A stretch of DNA of 5,094 nucleotides from NCBI GenBank assembly GCA_964407075.1, contig CAYOUE010000204.1:1-5094 (forward strand). Direction: 5' to 3'. How positions within the stretch are numbered: the stretch's first letter is position 1; each line of letters begins with the position of its first letter. Below the pieces are notes generated by a model. The model ran no database searches, was not told the DNA's origin, and saw nothing but the letters and a program-made list of their open reading frames with translations. The position numbers and the translations under genes are program-made. Source of the stretch: JAHQVI01 sp964407075. GTDB taxonomy: Bacteria; Pseudomonadota; Alphaproteobacteria; Rhizobiales; Rhodomicrobiaceae. Below, piece by piece: positions 1 to 5,094 of the stretch.

Positions 1-96
1 CTGACCGCCGATCTGCTCGGCGTCGATCCTTTCGACCAGCCCGCCGTCGAACTCGGCAAGAAACTCACCAGGGACTATCTCGCCGGAATGGCGTGA
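1..96 (+). CDS. pgi: Probable glucose-6-phosphate isomerase, C-terminal end only (partial at window edge)
   Basis: Frame 1 is open from the first base and encodes 31 residues before TGA at 94-96; the rest of the gene lies off the left edge. The visible tail contains the segment GVDPFDQPAVELGK followed by a short helix-like end (LTRDYLAGM). A PFDQPAVE-GK segment near the C-terminus is typical of alphaproteobacterial Pgi, which interconverts glucose 6-phosphate and fructose 6-phosphate in the cytoplasm. The catalytic residues are outside the window, so the name rests on this tail alone. The gene ends 10 bp before mutL on the same strand, which suggests one transcript. The reading frame is well supported; the product name is a recognition call and less certain. 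Confidence 0.72.
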   Translation: MTADLLGVDPFDQPAVELGKKLTRDYLAGMA

Positions 97-98
97 GG
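95..98 (+). promoter_or_regulatory. Shine-Dalgarno of mutL, overlapping the upstream stop codon
   Basis: GAGG at 95-98 lies 8 nt before the ATG at 107 and shares two bases with the upstream TGA (94-96). It supports ATG 107 as the mutL start. It also means ribosomes finishing the upstream gene stop directly on the mutL ribosome-binding site, an arrangement compatible with translational coupling (inference). Confidence 0.6.
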
Positions 99-106
99 CT
101 TTCGCC

Positions 107-1888
107 ATGCCCATCCGCCAATTGCCGCCGGGCCTCGTCAACCGCATCGCAGCGGGCGAGGTGATCGAGCGTCCGGCGAGCGTCGTCAAGGAACTTGTCG
201 AGAACGCCATCGACGCGGGCGCCTGCTCTATCGAGATCGTGACCGCTAGGGGCGGAATGGAGCTGATCCGCGTCACCGACGATGGCGCCGGGATGGACGC
301 CGAAGATCTCGCCCTGTGCGTCGAGCGCCACGCAACTTCGAAGCTCGACGGCGAAGACCTGCTGCATATCGGATCGCTCGGCTTTCGCGGCGAAGCGCTC
401 CCTTCCATAGGCTCCGTGGCCCGGCTGCGGATCGCCTCCAGGCCGCGCGGGGCAGGGCAGGGGCTTGAAATCGAAGTCAATGCGGGGGTGAAATCCGGGC
501 CGCGTCCGGCAGCCATGAACCGGGGGACCGCAGTCGAGGTCCGCGACCTTTTCTTCACTACGCCCGCCCGTCTCAAATTCATGAAATCGGAGCAGGCCGA
601 AAACGCGGCAACCGGCCAGCTCGTCAAGCGAATCGCGTTGGCCTTCCCGCATGTTGCGCTTTCGCTGACGTCGGGCGAACGGGCAAGCCTCAATTTTCCT
701 GCCGTCGCGCCCGGCGACGGGGAGGGGCTGCGTCTGCGCCTCGCCAGGGTGATGGGCAGGGAATTCGCCGCCGAAGCCGTTCCCATGAGCGCCGAGCGCG
801 AGGGCGTCACAGTGTCCGGCTTCGCCGGCCTGCCCACGCTCAACCGTCCGACCCAGCAGATGCAATATCTGTTCGTCAACGGCCGTCCCGTGCGCGACAA
901 GCTGCTCATGGCAGCGATCCGCGGCGGATATGGCGATTTCGTGCCCCGCGGGCGTCATCCGATGGCGGTGCTCTTCGTCACGCTTCCGGCCGGGGAGGTG
1001 GATGTGAACGTCCATCCGGCCAAGGCGGAAGTGCGCTTCCGTGACGCCGGACTGGTGCGCGGCGTTGTCGTGAGCGCGATCCGCAAGGCGCTCGAAGCGG
1101 CCGGGCTTCGCACCAGCGCCGCCCTGGGTGCGGCCGTTTCCGCCGCCGCATCGCAGCGTAACCCTTATCCGCATGGCCGGACTTCCACCGCAACCGCATT
1201 CCACGCCGGCGGTTTCGCCGAAGATCTGCAGATGCCGATGGAAGGCATTGCGGGGGCGAGCGCCAATACCGAGGCGGCGAGCGCGCCAGCTCCGGACCAT
1301 CTCAAATCCCGTCCGCTCGGTGCGGCGCGCGCCCAGCTTCATGAAACCTACATCGTCGCCGAGACGGGGTCGTCGGTCATCATCGTCGATCAGCACGCCG
1401 CCCATGAGCGTCTCGTCTACGAAAAGCTGAAAAACGCTCTCGCACAGGGCAGCGTCGAACGGCAGATCCTGCTCATTCCGGAAGTTGCGGAGCTGGACGC
1501 CGGCCAGGCCGCGCTGCTTGCCGCCCACGCGCCGGCGCTCGAAAGGCTTGGCCTCGTGCTGGAGCCGTTCGGCGCTGACGCGATCCTCGTGCGCGAGGTC
1601 CCTGCGCTGCTGGCAAAGGCCGACATTAAAAGCCTCATTGGCGATCTGGCCGAGGAACTGGAGATGCTGGGCAGCGCTTCGCGTCTCGAAGACCGGCTGC
1701 ATGAGATCTGCGCGCGGATCGCCTGCCACGGCAGCGTCCGCGCCGGACGCCTGCTCAAGCCGCAGGAAATGGATGCGCTGCTGCGCGAGATGGAGGCCAC
1801 GCCCGGTTCAAGTCAGTGCAATCATGGACGCCCGACCTTCGTGGAGCTTCGGCTTTCCGACATCGAAAAGCTGTTCTCGCGGCGATGA
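107..1888 (+). CDS. mutL: DNA mismatch repair protein MutL (endonuclease-type)
   Basis: MutL couples mismatch recognition by MutS to strand incision and removal. The 593-residue protein has the full family layout. The N-terminal GHKL ATPase shows RIAAGEVIERPASVVKELVEN (residues 13-33) with the predicted catalytic Glu29 and Mg-binding Asn33, DDGAGM at 58-63, HATSKL at 75-80 and the ATP-lid motif GFRGEAL at 92-98. The S5-like transducer domain has FFTTPARLKF (149-158), FVNGRP (256-261) and NVHPAK (301-306). An Ala-rich linker spans about 335-400, and a C-terminal dimerization domain follows. That domain carries the nuclease motif DQHA-x2-E-x4-E (428-439) and CNHGRP (571-576), so this is a nicking MutL as expected in lineages lacking MutH. 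The third nuclease motif, usually AC followed by K or R, reads ACH at 539-541. The length is close to the usual 600 or so. ATG 107 is supported by GAGG 8 nt upstream and by the conserved N-terminus. The gene lies 10 bp after the probable pgi and converges on truA. Confidence 0.97.
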   Translation: MPIRQLPPGLVNRIAAGEVIERPASVVKELVENAIDAGACSIEIVTARGGMELIRVTDDGAGMDAEDLALCVERHATSKLDGEDLLHIGSLGFRGEALPSIGSVARLRIASRPRGAGQGLEIEVNAGVKSGPRPAAMNRGTAVEVRDLFFTTPARLKFMKSEQAENAATGQLVKRIALAFPHVALSLTSGERASLNFPAVAPGDGEGLRLRLARVMGREFAAEAVPMSAEREGVTVSGFAGLPTLNRPTQQMQYLFVNGRPVRDKLLMAAIRGGYGDFVPRGRHPMAVLFVTLPAGEVDVNVHPAKAEVRFRDAGLVRGVVVSAIRKALEAAGLRTSAALGAAVSAAASQRNPYPHGRTSTATAFHAGGFAEDLQMPMEGIAGASANTEAASAPAPDHLKSRPLGAARAQLHETYIVAETGSSVIIVDQHAAHERLVYEKLKNALAQGSVERQILLIPEVAELDAGQAALLAAHAPALERLGLVLEPFGADAILVREVPALLAKADIKSLIGDLAEELEMLGSASRLEDRLHEICARIACHGSVRAGRLLKPQEMDALLREMEATPGSSQCNHGRPTFVELRLSDIEKLFSRR

Positions 1889-1904
1889 TGCAGGGCTGCG
1901 CACT

Positions 1905-2642
1905 TCAATAGTCCACGCGCACCAGATAAAGACCGTCCGCCGGAGCGACGGCGCCGCAGCGCGTCCGGTCGCGGGCTTCGAGCGCCGCGCGCAGATCCTC
2001 GGGCGACCATTTTCCCTCGCCGACCAGTTTCAGGCTGCCGACGAAGGACCGCACCTGATGATGGAGAAACGACCGCGCCGATGCGCGGAGGCGGATCTCT
2101 TCACCCTCACGCTCGACCGTCAGCGCGTCCAGCGTCTTGACCGGCGATTTCGCCTGGCACTGGCTGGCGCGGAAGGTGGTGAAGTCGTGCTTTCCGAGAA
2201 GATGGCGCGCCGCCTCGGCCATCGCCGCCTCATCCAGCCGCGGCCAGACCCGCCATGCGCGCCCGCGTTCGAGGGCGAGCGGGGCGAAGCGGTTCGTGAT
2301 CCGGTAAAGATAATGGCGGGAGGTGGCAGAAAAGCGCGCATCGAAATCCGCAGAAACGCGCTCGCAGGCGACGACCGCAACCGGAGCGCGGCGCAGATGG
2401 AAGTTTATTGCCTTCATGACCGTATCTTCAGGCCATTCCGCTGCGAGGTCGATATGCGCGACCTGGCCGAGCGCGTGGACGCCGGCGTCGGTGCGTCCCG
2501 CCCCGCGCGGAATGAACGGCTCCCCGCAGAAAGCCGCGATCGCGTCGCGCAGCGCCGACTGCACGGACGGCGCGTTATCCTGCATCTGCCAGCCTGCGAA
2601 GGGGCCGCCGTCATATTCGATTGTGAGCTTGTAGCGCGGCAT
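1905..2642 (-). CDS. truA: tRNA pseudouridine(38-40) synthase TruA
   Basis: TruA isomerizes uridine to pseudouridine at positions 38, 39 and 40 in the anticodon stem-loop of many tRNAs; it is a cytoplasmic homodimer. The 245-residue product begins MPRYKLTIEYDGGPFAGWQ, the standard TruA N-terminus. It carries the catalytic motif GRTDAGVHA with predicted nucleophile Asp52, the active-site tyrosine segment SRHYLYRI (Tyr111), FLHHQVRSFVGSL (192-204) and the C-terminal APADGLYL (232-240). The length is normal for the family. The same frame is open upstream as far as 2900, but homology begins at the ATG at 2642 and the extension lies inside the glycosyltransferase gene, so 2642 is chosen. No clear Shine-Dalgarno precedes this ATG; instead a TTGACA hexamer lies about 30 bp upstream. 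truA follows the glycosyltransferase after 52 bp and converges with mutL, leaving 16 bp between stops. Confidence 0.96.
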   Translation of the reverse strand: MPRYKLTIEYDGGPFAGWQMQDNAPSVQSALRDAIAAFCGEPFIPRGAGRTDAGVHALGQVAHIDLAAEWPEDTVMKAINFHLRRAPVAVVACERVSADFDARFSATSRHYLYRITNRFAPLALERGRAWRVWPRLDEAAMAEAARHLLGKHDFTTFRASQCQAKSPVKTLDALTVEREGEEIRLRASARSFLHHQVRSFVGSLKLVGEGKWSPEDLRAALEARDRTRCGAVAPADGLYLVRVDY

Positions 2643-2648
2643 GGCGCG

Positions 2649-2677
2649 ATGTCGTCGAACCGGCCGGAAAATGTCAA
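2649..2677 (-). promoter_or_regulatory. Candidate sigma-70-type promoter for truA, possibly leaderless
   Basis: On the minus strand an exact TTGACA hexamer occupies 2677-2672. A 17-nt spacer puts the -10 element at 2654-2649, which reads CGACAT and is a poor match to TATAAT. A start 7 nt downstream of that hexamer falls on 2642, the A of the truA ATG, which would fit the lack of a visible Shine-Dalgarno. The -35 match is directly seen; promoter activity and a leaderless start are inference, and the weak -10 keeps confidence low. Confidence 0.35.
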
Positions 2678-2689
2678 GCGCCGAGCGCT
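2667..2689 (-). terminator. Weak candidate intrinsic terminator after the glycosyltransferase gene
   Basis: Read on the minus strand, a perfect 5-bp stem AGCGC / GCGCT with a TCG loop (2689-2677) is followed by TGACATTTTC (2676-2667). It lies 5 nt past the glycosyltransferase stop. The stem is short and the T-tract is interrupted, so termination would be partial at best. Its last base is the first base of the candidate truA -35 hexamer. The inverted repeat is visible; a terminator role is inference. Confidence 0.3.
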
Positions 2690-2694
2690 CCCGT

Positions 2695-3993
2695 TCAGGC
2701 CGCGCCGCTTCGCCTGATAGTCTGAAGCGTAGCGGCTTCCAGGCCGGTCTCATGATTGGGCCGCTTGCCTGGCCGGGGGCCGCTGCCCGCATAGGCTCTG
2801 AACAGTTCTGCCAGCCACGCCGCCTCGCGCTCGATATTGAAATCGGCGATGACGCGGGCGCGCCCGGCCTCCCCCATGCGCTTGCGTCGCGCCGGGTCAT
2901 CCGCCAGCGTTGCTATGGCCGCAGCCAGCGCCCCGGCGTCGCCAGGCGGAACAAGCAGACCGCTGACGCCATCCTCGACCAGCTCCGGAATCCCGGCGAC
3001 ACGGCTCGCGATCACCGGAACCCGCGCCGCCAGAGCCTCCATCAATACGACCGGAACGCCCTCGGCGAAACTGGGCAAGACAAAGATATCGGTGTCCTGC
3101 AGCGCGCGCGCCACCTCATCCTGGGAGCGGTATCCCGCGAATTCGACGATGCCGGAAAGTCCGCGCGCCGCTGCTTCACGTTCGAGTTGCGCGCGCTCGG
3201 GTCCGTCGCCGATCAGCGTGACGCGCAGATCCGGGTGCGGCCGGGAAAGCCCCGCAAGCGCCTCGAACAGGACGGGCAAGCCCTTGACGCCGGCGAGGCG
3301 GCCCACGAACAGGAGGCGGCCGCCGTCGCGAATACCGGCCCGGTCATAGCGTTCCGGCGCGACCCCGCAATGGACGACATGCAGTTTCGGCCAATGCTCG
3401 CGAGCGCTGAACATCATGACCTGGCTGCGGCAGAAATCGCTGATGCAGGCGACGAAGCTGGCGCGCGCGGTCTTTTCGTCGATCCGCCAGCGCTCCGGCT
3501 CGAAGAAGATCCCGGGCCCGTGGATCGTATAGCTGAAGGGTATCCCGCTGACGGCGCTCGCAAGCATGGCGACCGTGCAGCTTGCCGTTGCAATGTGATT
3601 GTGCAGATGGGTGACGCCTTTCCGTTTCAGATGGCCGGCCAGCACCACTGCCTCGGCGAAATAGAAAAGCTGATACAGGAGCGCCTTGGCGCCGGGAGGG
3701 CTGGTTCGCAGCGCGAGCCGGAGCGCCGAAAGGTATCTGCGCGGCGAGGCGGACAGGGCGGAGGCGTGAGAACGCATCAGCCGCCAGGGCGAGCGGGCTT
3801 CGGCAAGCACATGGAAGGTTCCGGCGGCTTCAGCGCGCTGTTCGGGGCCGACATGATGTTCGGGGCCGGTTCTGCGGATGGAGCAGGTCAGCACGTCCAG
3901 CCCCATGGCCCGCAGCGCGGCGACCTCCCGCTGTATGAATGTGTCGGTAGCCCTCGGATACTCCCCGGTCAGATAGGCGATGGGGCCCGGCAT
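2695..3993 (-). CDS. GT4-type (GT-B fold) glycosyltransferase, probable polysaccharide or glycoconjugate biosynthesis
   Basis: The 432-residue product has the two-domain look of GT4 retaining glycosyltransferases, which move a sugar from a nucleotide donor to a lipid-linked or polysaccharide acceptor at the cytoplasmic face of the membrane. The N-terminal half starts IAYLTGEYPRATDTFIQREV (5-24), as in exopolysaccharide and colanic-acid-type transferases, and has a His-rich stretch HLHNH (129-133) and TIHGPG (156-161). The C-terminal half has LLFVGRLAGVKGL (227-239), LIGDGPE (260-266) and the donor-binding EX7E motif, Glu311 to Glu319, followed by the GIPELVEDGVSGLLVPPGD stretch (334-352). No signal peptide is seen. 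The start is uncertain: ATG 3993 places the first beta strand at residue 5, with GGGA 10 nt upstream; ATG 4017 would add 8 polar residues, has GGGGA 8 nt upstream, and would overlap the epimerase stop by 8 bp. Donor and acceptor cannot be told from sequence. Confidence 0.9.
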   Translation of the reverse strand: MPGPIAYLTGEYPRATDTFIQREVAALRAMGLDVLTCSIRRTGPEHHVGPEQRAEAAGTFHVLAEARSPWRLMRSHASALSASPRRYLSALRLALRTSPPGAKALLYQLFYFAEAVVLAGHLKRKGVTHLHNHIATASCTVAMLASAVSGIPFSYTIHGPGIFFEPERWRIDEKTARASFVACISDFCRSQVMMFSAREHWPKLHVVHCGVAPERYDRAGIRDGGRLLFVGRLAGVKGLPVLFEALAGLSRPHPDLRVTLIGDGPERAQLEREAAARGLSGIVEFAGYRSQDEVARALQDTDIFVLPSFAEGVPVVLMEALAARVPVIASRVAGIPELVEDGVSGLLVPPGDAGALAAAIATLADDPARRKRMGEAGRARVIADFNIEREAAWLAELFRAYAGSGPRPGKRPNHETGLEAATLQTIRRSGAA

Positions 3994-4009
3994 TGCGTCG
4001 TCGTCCCGG

Positions 4010-5083
4010 TCATGCATCGGCTTCATCCCCGCTGTCCCCGGCGATCGCGCGCGCCATCGCTTCCTCGAAAGAAAGTTCCGGCCGCCAGCCGAGCCGCTCA
4101 TGCAATCGCATATTGCCGTATCTGACAGGCTTCATTCTCGCGTGCAGGTTCGCGCGGCGAAGCAGCCCGGGCGTGCGCGCAGCAAGCCCCGGCGAAAAGC
4201 GGCCTGTATGGGCGAGAACAGCCGCCGGTCCCGCCAGCAGGCGCCAGGAGAAAGGCAGCACGAGGCGCGGCCAGCCGGTGCGGGCGAGCGCAGCCAGATA
4301 CCGCGTCCGGTCCGGCCTGTCGTCGTCAACCACATTGATGATCTCGACGCGGCCGCGGCGCGCGGACGCAGCGCGGTCGTCATCCGCAAGCGGGCGTTCC
4401 GCCGCGAGCGCCAGAGCCTCGGCGCAATGGCGCACATAGCTGACGGGGATCTCTCCCTTGCGTTCGAGACGAATCGCGACAGGGCCGAGAGCCGGGCCGA
4501 TATGCCCGTTCCAGAGCCTGCCGGGGCCGAAGACCGCGCCGGGACGCATGATCCTGACGTCGAGGCCGTACGCATCCGCGGCCTTCATCGCCAGCTTCTC
4601 CTGCGCAATCTTGCTCCGGCAATATGCGTCGCGCGAACTGCCGGTTGCGAGCGGGGCTGTTTCGTCCAGCATTGCGCCTTCGGCGAGCGCCTCCCCGTCA
4701 TAGACCGCGATCGAACTGACCAGCACGAGCCGCGGCGCGGTCTCGCCCAGCCCGGCGAGTGCCGAAAGCAGGGCCTCGGTCGGGCGCAACGTGTTGCGTG
4801 CGTGCGCATCGTCGTCTCCGGTCATGGCGGCGGCAAGATGGATCACCGCATCCGCTCCGGCCAGCATGTCTGTAAGCCATTCCTGCGCGCCTTCTGTGGC
4901 TAGATCCGCCGTGAACGCCGTTATCATCGGATCGTCCCGCCACGCGGCGGGCGCCGAATCGGCGTCGCGCACCATTGCGCGTACCGAATGCCCCCGGCGG
5001 CGCGCCGCGGCAACGGCATGGCGGCCTATGAACCCGCCCGCGCCGGTTACGGCGATTGTGAGCGGCCGGTTTACATCGCCCAT
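4010..5083 (-). CDS. NAD(P)-dependent epimerase/dehydratase (extended SDR), probable nucleotide-sugar enzyme
   Basis: The 357-residue product is an extended short-chain dehydrogenase/reductase with an N-terminal Rossmann fold. Residues 9-20 read TIAVTGAGGFIG, containing the GxxGxxG dinucleotide-binding motif. Further hallmarks are the HLAA segment (82-85), VSS with predicted catalytic Ser123/124, the YxxxK pair Tyr154 and Lys158 (YCRSK), and RPGAVFGPG at 180-188. Members of this group epimerize, dehydrate or reduce nucleotide sugars; some act on other substrates such as steroids or flavonoids. The adjacent glycosyltransferase favours a nucleotide-sugar role here (inference). The variable C-terminal substrate-binding part (about 190-357) does not tell me the substrate. 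The ATG at 5083 sits just before the first beta strand, with a GAG 8 nt upstream. Only 11 bases remain beyond it and no in-frame stop is seen there, so a slightly longer N-terminus cannot be excluded. Its stop is 16 bp before the chosen glycosyltransferase start, indicating an operon. Confidence 0.9.
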   Translation of the reverse strand: MGDVNRPLTIAVTGAGGFIGRHAVAAARRRGHSVRAMVRDADSAPAAWRDDPMITAFTADLATEGAQEWLTDMLAGADAVIHLAAAMTGDDDAHARNTLRPTEALLSALAGLGETAPRLVLVSSIAVYDGEALAEGAMLDETAPLATGSSRDAYCRSKIAQEKLAMKAADAYGLDVRIMRPGAVFGPGRLWNGHIGPALGPVAIRLERKGEIPVSYVRHCAEALALAAERPLADDDRAASARRGRVEIINVVDDDRPDRTRYLAALARTGWPRLVLPFSWRLLAGPAAVLAHTGRFSPGLAARTPGLLRRANLHARMKPVRYGNMRLHERLGWRPELSFEEAMARAIAGDSGDEADA

Positions 5084-5094
5084 GACATCGGCTC

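Noticed and set aside
65..1729. A 554-codon open frame on the minus strand, antisense to mutL
   Set aside because: Its product is rich in Arg, Gly and His with no recognisable motif, while the plus-strand frame is an unmistakable MutL. Long antisense frames are common opposite GC-rich genes.
1485..2717. A 410-codon plus-strand open frame spanning the end of mutL and all of truA
   Set aside because: It is out of frame with mutL and antisense to truA; both of those have conserved catalytic motifs and this frame has none.
2643..2900. N-terminal extension of the truA frame up to an ATG at 2900
   Set aside because: The extra 86 residues have no TruA homology, overlap the 3' part of the glycosyltransferase gene, and the canonical TruA N-terminus begins at 2642.
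4018..4101. Longer glycosyltransferase N-terminus starting at 4101 (36 extra residues)
   Set aside because: It would overlap the epimerase gene by more than 90 bp, and the added sequence is Arg/Gly/Ser-rich with no family resemblance.
2641..4125. A 494-codon plus-strand open frame opposite the glycosyltransferase
   Set aside because: Low-complexity Arg/Gly/Ala-rich translation without family motifs; the minus strand encodes a clear glycosyltransferase with EX7E motif over the same bases.
3980..4903. A 307-codon plus-strand open frame opposite the epimerase
   Set aside because: Composition is that of an antisense shadow (Arg-rich, no motif); the minus strand carries the Rossmann and YxxxK motifs.
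4955..4967. Perfect inverted repeat CGCCG-AAT-CGGCG
   Set aside because: It lies inside the epimerase coding region, is short and has no T-tract; a chance GC palindrome is the simpler explanation.

Overview
The window is a gene-dense, GC-rich stretch of bacterial chromosome with no gene-free interval longer than about 52 bp. The protein sequences, a MutL that carries its own endonuclease motifs, and a Pgi C-terminus of the PFDQPAVE type point to an alphaproteobacterium. I cannot place it more precisely from sequence alone.

Plus strand, left side (1-1888): the last 31 codons of a gene whose C-terminus resembles glucose-6-phosphate isomerase (pgi), followed after 10 bp by a complete mutL of 593 codons. 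The mutL Shine-Dalgarno overlaps the stop codon of the upstream gene, so the two are probably co-transcribed.

Minus strand, right side (5083 down to 1905): three genes read in the same direction. In transcription order they are an extended short-chain dehydrogenase/reductase-type sugar-nucleotide epimerase/dehydratase, a GT4-type glycosyltransferase, and truA (tRNA pseudouridine synthase). The first two nearly abut or overlap, depending on the glycosyltransferase start, and look like part of a surface-polysaccharide or glycoconjugate operon that may continue beyond the right edge. A 52-bp gap separates the glycosyltransferase from truA. It holds a short GC hairpin followed by a T-rich stretch and an exact TTGACA hexamer placed so that a transcript would begin at the truA start codon.

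mutL and truA converge tail to tail with 16 bp between their stop codons. The genes are mostly housekeeping (central carbon metabolism, mismatch repair, tRNA modification) next to one accessory-looking sugar module. I found no mobile element, CRISPR array, RNA gene or clearly novel system. The points most worth a second look are the possible leaderless truA promoter, a variant motif in the MutL endonuclease domain, and the unknown pathway of the sugar-modification pair.
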